Shown here in pieces: positions 46,873-57,040 of a DNA stretch of 64,000 bases. The position numbers were made by a program, and so were the translations under genes. The stretch is taken from contig NZ_QWET01000010.1 of the NCBI RefSeq assembly GCF_003573545.1, positions 119,905 to 183,904 on the forward strand. The letters are read 5' to 3'. The notes below the pieces were generated by a model. It saw only the letters and a list, made by a program, of their open reading frames with translations. It did not search any database and was not told the origin of the DNA. This DNA comes from Mariniphaga sediminis. Its GTDB lineage: Bacteria > Bacteroidota > Bacteroidia > Bacteroidales > Prolixibacteraceae. Numbering within the stretch: the stretch's first letter is position 1; every line of letters starts with the position of its first letter.

Positions 46873-49800
46873 ATGAAGAAAGGAATAAAATACAGCCTTC
46901 TTGTTCCGGGATGGATTGTCCTGGGAGTCATATTTTTTATGGTATTGGCAGGTCTGCTCATTCAAACGGAACCGGCCAAAAGAAAAATTGCCGATCTTGC
47001 AGAAAAACAAACCTCCCGTTTACTAAACGGAAATCTGGTCATCGGGAAAATAGAAGGAAACTTCTTCTCCCACCTCATTTTAAAAGATGTATTTATTACG
47101 CAAGGAACGGATACTTTAGCGGGCATTGCTGAAATAAATGCCAGTTATAACCTGTGGCCACTATGGAACAAAACAATCGATGTATATTCTGCTGAAATTA
47201 TCAGGCCGCAGTTATATCTCGAACAACAAAACGATTCCACCTGGAACATCCGGAACTTAATGAAACCCGGACAAAAAAAAGAGACTACAGATTCCGACGG
47301 TCAGACGGCGATGAGACTAAAGCTTTCGGCATTCCGCATTGTGGAAGGAACTATCCGAACAAAAACCTTGGATACCATTATTCCTCAAACGGTTGAAAAC
47401 CTGAATACAGAACTGTCATTTTATTTTTCAGAAAACGAACAGCAAGCCACCCTGAAACAGTTTTCCTTCAACACCATCCATCCTGATTTTAGCTTATCCC
47501 AGCTTGAATTTTCTTTTACCCGCAACCCAAATTTTATGGAGCTGAAAAATTTCAGGTTGCAAACGGCAAAAAACCTTTTGGAGGGAGAAGCTGGTTTTGA
47601 ACAGGAACTTCATACCGGAAATGCCCAAATTAACAGCCCTGCACTTGATGTAAAAGAATTCAGCTACTTTATTCCCCACCTGAAAATACCTGTCCGGCCA
47701 AAAATCAATATCAATGCCGGCATGACAGAGGAAATCACCCGGGTTGCCCTTGAAATGGAAAATCAAAACCAGAAGATTCAGTTATTTCTTTCATCCACCA
47801 ACCTTGTTCCATTTCTTTTCCATACGGATGAAACCCAACTTGATTATGCGCTTACAGGAAAATTTGACAATGTTGAACTGGCCCACTGGCTGGGAAATCC
47901 TAAACTGAACTACTTTATCAACGGAGAGATTTCAGCAACAGGCAGGGGAACCGACCCCGGCACAGCCAGCGTCCAGGTTACGGGGCAACTGAATAACTGG
48001 CTGGCAAAAGACAACCAACCGGACAAACTGTTTTTTGACGTAAGCCTAAACAGTGGAAACCTGTCAGGCCTTTTGCAGGGAAGCGGAAAATTTGGAAATA
48101 TCAAACTAAACCATTCCATTCAGGACGTGATGAAAAATCCGGTCTACTCGGCAAAAATTACTACCCGTAATCTTGATCTGGCGCGACTTACCGGAAGGGC
48201 CAATCTGAGTTCAAACATGAATATAACCGCGCACATTAAAGGAGAAGAATTTACCCCTGAAAAAATAAAGGCAGCTATCCGGATGACCGTTTCCAACTCA
48301 TTTTTCCAGAAAATCGGTTTGGAAAATATGGTTGCATCAGCCCGCTACAGCAGCCAGAATATCCAACTGGATTCATTGTGGTTAAAAACCCAAACGGCCA
48401 CACTCACTGCTAAAGGGAATTACAGTTTTATAACGTCTTCTAATTTACTGCTTGCCACTGAATTTTCAGGGTTGGAGGAATTCAGCACCTACCTCCCGGG
48501 CAGCAACCTGAAAACCCGCGGCACACTGACTGCCCGGTTAAGCGGGAAACCCGACTCACTACATCTGGAATCGCAGGCCAAACTGGATTCCACACAATAT
48601 GAAACACACTTGCTGGGCGAGCTTACTTTAAACGCAACAGTAAGGCTAATGCCGAAAGACACTATTTTTAATGCACAACTGTTGGCAGCAGGAATAACAT
48701 CGGGGGCACTGAAGATAGACTCCGTTGCAGCACAAATGGAAGGCACTCCGGATTCGGTATTTCTGACAACCAATCTGACAGCCGGTGATTTTTCCACCCG
48801 GTTGCAAACCGGCGTTGTCCCGGGCAGAAAAACAAGGGTTACTCTCGAAGATTGGGAAATAGCCTTTAAAGACAAACGGTGGATGCTGCAAAACCCCCCG
48901 GCCATAATCGAGATTGAACCGTTAAATTATTATGTGGAAAACCTCCGACTGATATCAAATGACATGAATCATTCCCTGTTCCTTTTTGCGGAAGGAAACA
49001 TTAGCCTGGACGGAGAAGAAAATTTTACACTGGAAACAGGCCGCTTAAATGTAGGTGATTTCAGTGAGCTGTTTGGACTTGAACAACCGGTTTCCGGGCT
49101 GCTTGATATACAACTGGACTTGAAAGGGACTGCCGACTCCCTACTTTTATTTTCGGAGTTTTTATTGAATGACGTTGCCTATAACGGATTCCGGATTGCC
49201 GAAATTTCCGGGAATGTGAAACATATCGAAAACCGGGTTAGTATAGAAACACTGGTACTTCCCGGGGACAGTGGAAAGATAGCATTTTCAGCTTCCCTTC
49301 CGCTTGGGTTTCAACCCGATTCGATGGCCGTTCACTTTAATCCCAAAGATTCGGTACAAGGGCTGCTTACTGTCAGGGATTTACCCCTCAACATACTCGA
49401 AACATTGGAAATCTCAAAAAATATCTCCGGATTTCTTGCAGGAGATATCAACATCTCAGGAACAGTGGAAGCCCCTCTCCTATCCGGAAACTATACGGTG
49501 AACGACGCCGCTTTCAGTGGATACGGTTTTCCCGGTTTTGGCGGAAAGTTCGATTTCAAAAACAATCTTTTTTCTACTGAAAACCTGATTGTTCCTCAAG
49601 ACAGTGGCCGATTGAATTTAACCGCGACGCTACCACTCAGATACCAACCCGATTCATTAAGTATCGGGATCAACCCGAAAGATTCGGTAAGCGCAAAACT
49701 TTTGGTGAACAAAATCTCCCTGGCCGTTCTGCAGGCAATAAACCCGGCGGGCACCATCGAAGGATCTCTTGAGGGGGAAATAAACGTTTCCGGGCCAATC

Positions 49801-51087
49801 GGTTCTCCCCAGCCTTCCGGGAACCTGAGCCTGAAAGATGCTTCAGTAAAAATGAATGAATATGGGATTGACTATCGTGATGTCAGTCTCGACCTCGATT
49901 TTTTACGCGATAAACTGGAAGTAAACAATTTTCGGATACAGAGTAAAGACGGCAACCTGACCGGAACAGGCAGGATTGACTTTGCTTCGGATTTTTACAA
50001 AGGCAATGTCAGCCAGTCGGAAATTACTCTGAAGTTTGATAAATTCCAACCTTTCAATCACCGGCAGTTTAACATGCAGGTAAGCGGAGATGCCGCACTT
50101 GGCGGGAAAAAAGGCGAAGTGGTTTACAGTGGCGAAGTGACTATTCCCCAGGCCGAAATTTATATTCCCGCAGTCATGCGTATGCTGGGAAAAGCCACCA
50201 TACCGGAAATGCCCAAACCTGTTTTGATGCAGGAAATGGAAAAAATGTCTGCTTCCGGTGACTCCGTAAACATAGCACCCCCTGTAAAGATAAAAGCAGA
50301 CAGCACCCGGTTCGATTACCTCGATCAATTCAACGGGAAACTTCGCATTAAAATCCCGCGAAACACCTGGATCAGAAATGAGTATTTATACGTCGAAGTA
50401 TCCGGAGATGTCGAACTCATTAAAAACAACGACTATTTTGAACTGTTTGGTTCAGTAGATGTAGTAAGGGGACAATACGATATGCTAGGAAAAACTTTTG
50501 TTATTGATGATGGCTCCATACGGTTTCAGGGAGGGGAAGAAATGGTTCCCCAAATGGATATCAACGCATCCTACACATTCAGAAATGCTCAACGGGTAGA
50601 ACAAAAACTTTCGGTCAATATTAAAGGTACAGCCAACTCTCCCGAAGTGAGTTTCCAACTGGATGAAAGTTCGGTGAGCGAAGGAGATGCCTTATCCTAT
50701 ATTTTGTTTGGAAAAAGCATGAACGAATTGACCATTGATGAACACTACAATGTGGCCGGCGCAGGCGGCGGTGGACTGGCCGGAAAGGCAGCAGCATCCA
50801 TTCTTTCTTCTCAGATCACCAACTTTTTAGGTGACAAACTAGATGTCGATTACATCGAAGTGAAAAGTGACGGAGGCTTTGACAATGCTACGGTTGTTGT
50901 GGGCAAATATCTCACAAACGATCTGTTTGTAAGCTACGAGCAGCGATTTGGAGAAACCGATGAAAAAAATATTGCCAAGTACGAAGTAAAACTGGAATAC
51001 GAACTGTTCCGCTTTTTATTTTTTGAACTTAACAACTCATCAAACGACAGCGGTTTTGATGTTATTCTTAAATTTGACGCAGAATAA
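46873..51087 (+). CDS. TamB-type translocation and assembly module protein
   Basis: A very long protein (1404 residues) with an N-terminal membrane anchor (YSLLVPGWIVLGVIFFMVLAG), an AsmA/TamB-like beta-taco of repeated units, and the C-terminal TamB domain (DUF490) with LRIKIPRNTWIRNEYLYVE, VRGQYDMLGKTFVIDDG, DALSYILFGKSMNEL and VVVGKYLTNDLFVSYEQRFG. Repeats such as NPKDSVQGLLTVRDLPL and NPKDSVSAKLLVNKISL are seen around 850 and 960. It lies 8 bp after the Omp85 gene and should work with it in lipid or outer-membrane-protein transfer. The ATG at 46873 is chosen over the TTG at 46861. Confidence 0.93.
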   Translation: MKKGIKYSLLVPGWIVLGVIFFMVLAGLLIQTEPAKRKIADLAEKQTSRLLNGNLVIGKIEGNFFSHLILKDVFITQGTDTLAGIAEINASYNLWPLWNKTIDVYSAEIIRPQLYLEQQNDSTWNIRNLMKPGQKKETTDSDGQTAMRLKLSAFRIVEGTIRTKTLDTIIPQTVENLNTELSFYFSENEQQATLKQFSFNTIHPDFSLSQLEFSFTRNPNFMELKNFRLQTAKNLLEGEAGFEQELHTGNAQINSPALDVKEFSYFIPHLKIPVRPKININAGMTEEITRVALEMENQNQKIQLFLSSTNLVPFLFHTDETQLDYALTGKFDNVELAHWLGNPKLNYFINGEISATGRGTDPGTASVQVTGQLNNWLAKDNQPDKLFFDVSLNSGNLSGLLQGSGKFGNIKLNHSIQDVMKNPVYSAKITTRNLDLARLTGRANLSSNMNITAHIKGEEFTPEKIKAAIRMTVSNSFFQKIGLENMVASARYSSQNIQLDSLWLKTQTATLTAKGNYSFITSSNLLLATEFSGLEEFSTYLPGSNLKTRGTLTARLSGKPDSLHLESQAKLDSTQYETHLLGELTLNATVRLMPKDTIFNAQLLAAGITSGALKIDSVAAQMEGTPDSVFLTTNLTAGDFSTRLQTGVVPGRKTRVTLEDWEIAFKDKRWMLQNPPAIIEIEPLNYYVENLRLISNDMNHSLFLFAEGNISLDGEENFTLETGRLNVGDFSELFGLEQPVSGLLDIQLDLKGTADSLLLFSEFLLNDVAYNGFRIAEISGNVKHIENRVSIETLVLPGDSGKIAFSASLPLGFQPDSMAVHFNPKDSVQGLLTVRDLPLNILETLEISKNISGFLAGDINISGTVEAPLLSGNYTVNDAAFSGYGFPGFGGKFDFKNNLFSTENLIVPQDSGRLNLTATLPLRYQPDSLSIGINPKDSVSAKLLVNKISLAVLQAINPAGTIEGSLEGEINVSGPIGSPQPSGNLSLKDASVKMNEYGIDYRDVSLDLDFLRDKLEVNNFRIQSKDGNLTGTGRIDFASDFYKGNVSQSEITLKFDKFQPFNHRQFNMQVSGDAALGGKKGEVVYSGEVTIPQAEIYIPAVMRMLGKATIPEMPKPVLMQEMEKMSASGDSVNIAPPVKIKADSTRFDYLDQFNGKLRIKIPRNTWIRNEYLYVEVSGDVELIKNNDYFELFGSVDVVRGQYDMLGKTFVIDDGSIRFQGGEEMVPQMDINASYTFRNAQRVEQKLSVNIKGTANSPEVSFQLDESSVSEGDALSYILFGKSMNELTIDEHYNVAGAGGGGLAGKAAASILSSQITNFLGDKLDVDYIEVKSDGGFDNATVVVGKYLTNDLFVSYEQRFGETDEKNIAKYEVKLEYELFRFLFFELNNSSNDSGFDVILKFDAE

Positions 51088-51095
51088 GCTTTAAT

Positions 51096-51947
51096 TTGAA
51101 TGCAGAGGTGCCACATACGAAAAAATTCATACTTGTAAACGGAAAGATGACTGAAACGGATGGAATAAATCCGGATATGGTATTTTTAGATGCTTCTTTC
51201 CGGCTCTCTCAGAAAATGTGGTATGGATTCGGGGGGATACCTCTTTTTTATGAAAATCTGGAATTATTGAAAACCCAGGCGGAGGTATTAAAACTCCCTT
51301 TCCCGGCAGAATTTGAAAACGAACGGGAACTCTTCCGGTTAACAAAACGCATGCTCAACAAGAACAAATTTTACCGTTCGGGAAATATCCATTTCCAATT
51401 ATTCTGGAACAATGAAAGCGTACACACACTGATTACCTGCAACGCCTTTGAAAACTTCGATTTTCCCGTTTCGAAAGAAGGCTTACTTGTTACTTTTTCA
51501 AAACAGAAAAAAAACAGTGGAAACACCCTGAGCCGGTTCGCCTTTTTTAATGAGGGACTTTGGCAGGCGGGACTGGCAGAAATCCGTGACACCTATTTTC
51601 AACAGGTAATTTTTCTGAACGAAAAGGATGCTATTTGTGAATGTGCCCGCGCAAACATATTTATGGTAAAAGGAAACGAACTGTTCACCCCGTCGTCAGA
51701 GGCAGGCAGTTACATTGACGTTTTGAAGCCTTTCATTCTGGACACGGCAACCCAATCCGGATTGAACGTTACGGAACGGAAAAAAAGTACAATACCCGAA
51801 CTATGGGAAATGGACGAGATTTTTATCGCATCGGAAATATTGGGATTTCAGTGGATTATGGGAATTGAGAATAAACGGTTTCTTCACCACTATTCCGGAA
51901 TCATTTATCAAAAATTAAACGAACGGCTCAGTCAAACTAATTCATAG
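51096..51947 (+). CDS. Class IV aminotransferase-like protein lacking the usual PLP lysine
   Basis: A 283-residue protein of the BCAT/ADC-lyase fold. ICECARANIFMVKGNELFTP is the class IV core. The usual lysine segment (SKYKTLN type) reads LSRFAFFN, so the Lys position is Ala. The enzyme may be inactive as a transaminase or use another residue. Only non-ATG starts fit (TTG at 51096 or GTG at 51108, 9-21 bp after tamB); ATG at 51147 would cut conserved FILVNGK. It overlaps convergent yqgE by 11 bp. Confidence 0.75.
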   Translation: MNAEVPHTKKFILVNGKMTETDGINPDMVFLDASFRLSQKMWYGFGGIPLFYENLELLKTQAEVLKLPFPAEFENERELFRLTKRMLNKNKFYRSGNIHFQLFWNNESVHTLITCNAFENFDFPVSKEGLLVTFSKQKKNSGNTLSRFAFFNEGLWQAGLAEIRDTYFQQVIFLNEKDAICECARANIFMVKGNELFTPSSEAGSYIDVLKPFILDTATQSGLNVTERKKSTIPELWEMDEIFIASEILGFQWIMGIENKRFLHHYSGIIYQKLNERLSQTNS

Positions 51948-52527
51948 CCGGATTCTCGGGGAAATTTTCCCACATAGTGTAGCGTTGTCCCACCTTTTTC
52001 ACAAACTCAACCCACGAATCTCCTTGCAATTCACGCATCACTGTTTCTTCATCCACGTCGTTTACCAGCCACGAATCTTCCTTTAACTCCCTTTCCAACT
52101 GGCCCGAATCCCATCCTGAGTAACCGACAAAAAACCGGACGTCGGATGTATTTATCTGCCCGGCGGCAATTTGCTGTTTCAATACCTCAAAGTCGCCACC
52201 CCACCAGACATTACCCAGCACATGGATACTTCCGGGGAGTTTTTTCCCCAATTTGTGAATAAAATAAATTGAATCGGTAGCCACCGGACCTCCCAGGTAA
52301 ACATCTCCCTCAAAATCAGGGAACCCCGGCATAATATCGTGAATCGCCAAATCTACCTTTTTATTCAGAATAAATCCTACGGCCCCCTTTTCGCTATATG
52401 CTACCAAAAGAATAACCGAGCGGTTAAAATAGTTTCCGGGTAAAAAAGGTTCGGCAATGAGTACACGGCCTTTCTCGGGCGCCACGTTATTTGTTTGGAT
52501 CCTGAATATGTCTAATTTGTCTTTCAT
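51937..52527 (-). CDS. yqgE: YqgE/AlgH family protein
   Basis: A 196-residue cytoplasmic protein of a widely conserved family of unknown exact role. It matches GRVLIAEPFLPGNYFNRSVILLV near residue 18, GAVGFILNKKV, VYLGGPVATDSIYFIH and VRFFVGYSGWDSGQLERELKEDSWL. The start at 52527 gives MKDKLDIFRIQ; the longer start at 52557 lacks support. It follows the ftsB-like gene and overlaps the convergent aminotransferase gene. Confidence 0.93.
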   Translation of the reverse strand: MKDKLDIFRIQTNNVAPEKGRVLIAEPFLPGNYFNRSVILLVAYSEKGAVGFILNKKVDLAIHDIMPGFPDFEGDVYLGGPVATDSIYFIHKLGKKLPGSIHVLGNVWWGGDFEVLKQQIAAGQINTSDVRFFVGYSGWDSGQLERELKEDSWLVNDVDEETVMRELQGDSWVEFVKKVGQRYTMWENFPENPAMN

Positions 52528-52621
52528 GTTCTCTATGGCAATATAAGAAAAATACAACTATTCATCAAACAGTTGATAACCACATTACAAAAATTATGCG
52601 AAAAATTTCGGGAGGCTGGAT

Positions 52622-52933
52622 TCAGTCTTCTTCTACAACGATATAAATATCCTCGTCTGGTTTGCTCATAAAATATTGTTCGCGGGCAAATCTTTCCAAC
52701 TCCTTTTTCCCGGCATTCAGGTCTTCCAGTTTTTGCTCGTCCTCTTTAATGCGTTCCAGGTAATATTCCTTTTGCCGTACAAGTTCATTCAATCGCCTTT
52801 TGTTCTCAGCATGGGACACGAAACTGTTTTCATCGAAAAAAACAATCCAGGCCAAAAACAACAGAGAGGCAATAAAATACCTGTTTTTTAGTACTCTATA
52901 CCATTTTTTTCTATTAGGAATACCATTTTCCAT
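52622..52933 (-). CDS. FtsB/DivIC-like septum formation initiator protein
   Basis: A 103-residue bitopic membrane protein. From the ATG at 52933 it has a short basic N-terminus (NRKKWYRVLKN), one membrane helix (ASLLFLAWIVFF, residues about 22-33), a coiled coil (ENKRRLNELVRQKEYYLERI) and FAREQYFMSKPDEDIYIV, the hallmark end of FtsB/DivIC. It is a divisome subunit acting with FtsL and FtsQ. The longer start at 53017 would add an implausible N-terminus that runs into the pruA terminator. Confidence 0.88.
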   Translation of the reverse strand: MENGIPNRKKWYRVLKNRYFIASLLFLAWIVFFDENSFVSHAENKRRLNELVRQKEYYLERIKEDEQKLEDLNAGKKELERFAREQYFMSKPDEDIYIVVEED

Positions 52934-52973
52934 ACCTGATTGTTTGAGGTCAAAAATAATACAATACACACGC

Positions 52974-53009
52974 AAAAAAAAGAGGGACAAACATTTCATC
53001 CCCCTTTTT
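52974..53009 (-). terminator. Terminator of pruA
   Basis: AAAAAGAGGG pairs with CCCCCTTTTT (one mismatch) and the minus-strand stem is followed by eight T. It starts 24 bp after the pruA stop. Confidence 0.75.
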
Positions 53010-53032
53010 ATAAACAATTACCCGTTAACTCT

Positions 53033-54670
53033 CTATTCTTTTTCCGGGAAAAAATTCGGATACATATAATCTGTAGGCGGTACAAAGTTCTCTTTCACGG
53101 AACGGATAGAAACCCACCGCAGAAAATTGAACAGCGTGCCGGCTTTATCGTTGGTTCCCGAACCACGGGCACCTCCGAAAGGTTGCTGGTTAACCACTGC
53201 GCCGGTTGGCTTATCGTTAATATAAAAGTTACCGGCAGCGTGTGTCAACCGTTTGGTTATTTTTTCGATGTTATACCGATCTTGAGAGAAAACAGCCCCT
53301 GTGAGACCGTAAACAGAAGTAGTGTCCAGTATATTGAGTGTTTCGTCCAGTTTTTCATCGGCATAAACATAAATGGTTACTACCGGGCCGAATAACTCCT
53401 CTTCCATGGTAACATAGTTGGGCTTTTTAGCCAGGATAACAGTGGGTTCGATAAAATAACCAGCCGATTTGTCGCATTTTCCTCCAAAAATAACCCCGGC
53501 ATCTTTATCTTCCCTAGCCCTGTCGATGTATCCTTTCAATTTATTGAAAGAAGCCTCATCAATTACAGCGTTAATAAAATTGGTAAAGTCCTCCGGTGGC
53601 CCCATTTTTACGGTTGACAGCATCTCTCCCAACTGCTGTTTCAATTTTGGCCAGATACTTTTGGGAACATATACCCTGGAGGCAGCGGAACATTTTTGCC
53701 CCTGGTATTCGAAGGCTCCCCGCACAATGGCAGTAGTCAGTTCGGGAATCTTAACCGTGTTATCGGCAAAAATAAAATCTTTTCCTCCTGTTTCCCCTAC
53801 AATGCGCGGATAGCTTTTATACTTTTCAATATTGTTCCCGATAGTTTTCCATATTCCCTGAAATACACTCGTGGAACCGGTAAAATGTATTCCGGCAAAA
53901 TCAGGATGGGTTAAAACAACGTCAGCAACTGTTGGCCCCGGCGCATAAATCAGGTTAATTACGCCATCAGGCAGACCTGCCTCCCGCAAAACTTCCATAA
54001 TAACACCGGCAGAATAAACAGCCGTTTTCGATGGCTTCCAAACCACTACGTTACCCATTAATGCCGGAGCTGCCGGCAGGTTCCCGGCAATGGATGTAAA
54101 ATTGAAAGGGGTAAGTGCAAATACAAAACCTTCCAGCGGACGAAACTCGTTGTAATTCCAAATTCCGGGTGTTGAAGCCGGCTGCATTTTATAAATGTCA
54201 GACATTGCTTTTACCCCAAACCGGTAAAAGTCGGCCAATTCGCATGCCGCATCAATTTCGGCCTGGTAAATATTTTTCGACTGTCCAAGCATGGACGCAG
54301 CATTGATTTTTGCCCGGTAAGGCCCGACAAGTAAATCAGCAGCTTTCAGAAAAACAGAAGCCCGGTGTTGCCACGAAAGGTTCATCCATTTTTCCCGCGC
54401 TTCAAGCGCCGCATCAATAGCCATCTCTACATGGCTGGAATCTCCCTGGTTATAATAACCAAGTGTATGATTTAACTCATGCGGAGGAAACATCCTGACT
54501 TTTCGGTCTGTGAACACATCCTTTCCGCCAATCACCATGGGTAGTTCAACCTCAGCCGAACGCAATGTTTCCAGCATTTTTTTCACTTCTTCCCTTTCCT
54601 TACTACCGGGAGCATAGCTCAACACCGGCTCATTTTTTGGAACAGGCACATTAAAAAATCCTTTTGACAT
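53033..54670 (-). CDS. pruA: L-glutamate gamma-semialdehyde dehydrogenase (P5C dehydrogenase)
   Basis: A 545-residue NAD-dependent aldehyde dehydrogenase of the PruA/RocA type, the second step of proline catabolism. FALTPFNFTSIAGNLPAAPALMGN, VWKPSKTAVYS, GFTGSTSVFQ-type loop, ETGGKDFIFAD (general base Glu) and QGQKCSAASRVYVP (nucleophile Cys) are seen. It is cytoplasmic and monofunctional (no PutA proline dehydrogenase part). It is followed by a strong terminator. Confidence 0.95.
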   Translation of the reverse strand: MSKGFFNVPVPKNEPVLSYAPGSKEREEVKKMLETLRSAEVELPMVIGGKDVFTDRKVRMFPPHELNHTLGYYNQGDSSHVEMAIDAALEAREKWMNLSWQHRASVFLKAADLLVGPYRAKINAASMLGQSKNIYQAEIDAACELADFYRFGVKAMSDIYKMQPASTPGIWNYNEFRPLEGFVFALTPFNFTSIAGNLPAAPALMGNVVVWKPSKTAVYSAGVIMEVLREAGLPDGVINLIYAPGPTVADVVLTHPDFAGIHFTGSTSVFQGIWKTIGNNIEKYKSYPRIVGETGGKDFIFADNTVKIPELTTAIVRGAFEYQGQKCSAASRVYVPKSIWPKLKQQLGEMLSTVKMGPPEDFTNFINAVIDEASFNKLKGYIDRAREDKDAGVIFGGKCDKSAGYFIEPTVILAKKPNYVTMEEELFGPVVTIYVYADEKLDETLNILDTTSVYGLTGAVFSQDRYNIEKITKRLTHAAGNFYINDKPTGAVVNQQPFGGARGSGTNDKAGTLFNFLRWVSIRSVKENFVPPTDYMYPNFFPEKE

Positions 54671-54709
54671 ATTTCTGGTTTTAGTAATTATTATTCAACT
54701 CCTTCCTTA

Positions 54710-54717
54710 CAAAACTA
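54710..54717 (-). promoter_or_regulatory. Bacteroidota -7 element upstream of pruA
   Basis: TAGTTTTG on the minus strand is a perfect TAnnTTTG, 40 bp before the ATG. No TTTG is present at the expected upstream distance. Confidence 0.45.
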
Positions 54718-54921
54718 AAAAATATACCCTGCCGAAATCATAACAAAAATCAGTTCAAATGGATTTTAACAACCTGTATTATACTAATAAACAATATCTT
54801 AAATACACACCCCTCAAAAACAGAACAAAAGTCATCTTTTTAAATTCAAAATTCGCGAGAACTTTGTATATTCAATTTATTTTGAGAAATTGGCACTTTT
54901 AAAGCCATTATCTTTATTTTT

Positions 54922-57009
54922 ATGGCGGTGAGCAAACCTTTTTTCCATATTATTACAGAAAAGCTGTGGCCAAAAAAATCAGGCGAAGAAAAAAAACGGC
55001 TTTTTGAAATGCTGATTTCACTGGCATTACTGCTTTTGGCCGCACTCATTCGACTGACCTTCAGGTTTATTATCAACGCAGAAAACTTTTGCCCTATTTG
55101 TGACATAGGTTTGGTATTAGTAGCTGTTCTGTCGGTTTCATTTTTTTTGAACAATAAATTTAATGCGGCTTTAAATACCTTCTTTACGGTTCCTTTATTT
55201 GTTTATGCTTACTACATTGCTGACTTTTCGATACACCAACCACTAACTGACACCGTTTACCAGACCGTTGGATGGCTTCTGGCAGGAGCTTTTTTTCTGT
55301 TTTATTTTTCTGAATCCATATCGAAAATCATCCTTTACTCTATTCTTTCCGCATCTGCCATTGGGGTTCAACTCATAAAGGCCAATCATTTTTTCGACTT
55401 TGTGGCCGGAAACAATTTTCTGATTCCCCATCCGTTGGTCATTTTCATTCTGTTGATTTCCGGCGGACTTGTTCTCCGGTTTAAATACAACAAAATTGCC
55501 ACCTCCCTGACTGAAAATCTAAAAACAACCCGTCAAAGTATTTCCAAAGTTATTCGTGAATCCGGATTCCCGGTGGTTGAGATTAAAGCGTTACGGGATG
55601 AGGAAGGGAATGTAGTGAACCTGAAGGTAGAAAAGGTAAACAATATATTTGAATCGGTTTTCAATATTCAACTTCATGAAGTCAAAAATCAGGAGGCCAA
55701 TTATATCTTTGAACTGGTGCTGCGCGATCATTTTGATTTAAATAAAATTTTGCTGTTTGAAGATCACAAGACAAAAGAGTTTCATGCTACCAAGTTGGAA
55801 TTATGGTTTAAAATCCATGTCCTTAAACCCGATTTTAACACCTTCTATATTATTCTTGAAGACATAACCAAAGCCAAGAAAAAGCTGGCGGAACTGGAGC
55901 AAGGCAGACGACGTTACAAAGTACTGCTCGAAACCATTCCTGATATGTTTTTTGTCATTGGAAAAGACGGGACTTACGAAGACTTTGTGATAAAAGAGAG
56001 CGACCTGTTTAAAGTGGAAGATACCAATATTGTGGGCAGTACTATTTTCGACGTTGGGTTCCCGGAAAACATGGCTGCAAAAATATTAACGTGTATCCAG
56101 TCGTGCCTAAAAACCAATTCTATTGAAACCATTGAATATTCATTGAATACACCAAACGGCACTTACCTTTTCGAGATGCGGCTTGCCAAACTGAGTGCCC
56201 GTTCGGTTATTTCCATTGCACGCGACATTACCCGCCGGAAAACGGCCGAATTCAACCTGGAAAGGGCACTAAAAAAAGCAGAAGAAAGCGATCGTCTGAA
56301 ATCCGCTTTCCTGGCAAACCTGTCACACGAAATCCGAACCCCGCTAAATATTATTACCAACTTTACCCGCATACTGGCTGAAGGAGGACTTGGCTCTGCG
56401 GAACGTACCGAATTGTCGGATGCCATTTCGCAAAACGGAACCCAATTGCTTAACATGATCGATAATACTATCCATCTTTCCAAAATTGAAACCAATGCCA
56501 TTGATCTTTCTATGAATTTCTGCCCTGTCAACACCCTGATGCGTGATATTTATACCCGGTACAAACCACTCATCCCAGACGGAAGGCAGGTAAAGATGCA
56601 ACTGAACCTTGATGTACCTAACTCTTCCTTCGGGTTTGTTACCGATCGCCGACTTCTGATGGAAGCACTGCAAATATTGGTAGACAATGCGGTAAAATAT
56701 ACCCGCAACGGAGAAATACATATAGGTTACGAGATGCGGTACAATGAAGAGGTAAAATTTACCGTTTCCGACACAGGAATTGGAATTCCGAAGAGCGAGG
56801 CAGAAAATATCTTCAGCCGGTTTTACAGGGTAAAAAATGAAATAAACGATATGACTTCCGGTTCGGGTATCGGACTGCCCATTGCCCAACATTACGTGCA
56901 ATTGCTGGGAGGTGAACTAAAGCTGAAGTCGGACCCAGGAAAAGGAACTACTTTCTTTTTTTCTTTGCCTTTCAAAGAAGGTCAGGGATATTTGAGGGTA
57001 GTGAGCTAA
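54922..57009 (+). CDS. Membrane histidine kinase with PAS domains
   Basis: A 695-residue sensor kinase. Residues about 33-190 contain about six membrane helices, then PAS-like domains (about 200-320 and 330-440, with IPDMFFVIGKDG). HisKA has the phosphate-accepting His in FLANLSHEIRTPLNIITNF, and HATPase has VDNAVKYTRNGE (N-box), FTVSDTGIGIP (G1) and GSGIGLPIAQHY (G2). There is no receiver domain or neighbouring response-regulator gene. It is 31 bp upstream of the membrane regulator gene and may be co-transcribed with it. Confidence 0.93.
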   Translation: MAVSKPFFHIITEKLWPKKSGEEKKRLFEMLISLALLLLAALIRLTFRFIINAENFCPICDIGLVLVAVLSVSFFLNNKFNAALNTFFTVPLFVYAYYIADFSIHQPLTDTVYQTVGWLLAGAFFLFYFSESISKIILYSILSASAIGVQLIKANHFFDFVAGNNFLIPHPLVIFILLISGGLVLRFKYNKIATSLTENLKTTRQSISKVIRESGFPVVEIKALRDEEGNVVNLKVEKVNNIFESVFNIQLHEVKNQEANYIFELVLRDHFDLNKILLFEDHKTKEFHATKLELWFKIHVLKPDFNTFYIILEDITKAKKKLAELEQGRRRYKVLLETIPDMFFVIGKDGTYEDFVIKESDLFKVEDTNIVGSTIFDVGFPENMAAKILTCIQSCLKTNSIETIEYSLNTPNGTYLFEMRLAKLSARSVISIARDITRRKTAEFNLERALKKAEESDRLKSAFLANLSHEIRTPLNIITNFTRILAEGGLGSAERTELSDAISQNGTQLLNMIDNTIHLSKIETNAIDLSMNFCPVNTLMRDIYTRYKPLIPDGRQVKMQLNLDVPNSSFGFVTDRRLLMEALQILVDNAVKYTRNGEIHIGYEMRYNEEVKFTVSDTGIGIPKSEAENIFSRFYRVKNEINDMTSGSGIGLPIAQHYVQLLGGELKLKSDPGKGTTFFFSLPFKEGQGYLRVVS

Positions 57010-57040
57010 CAAAACTTTTTACGAAATAAACCAGGGGAGC

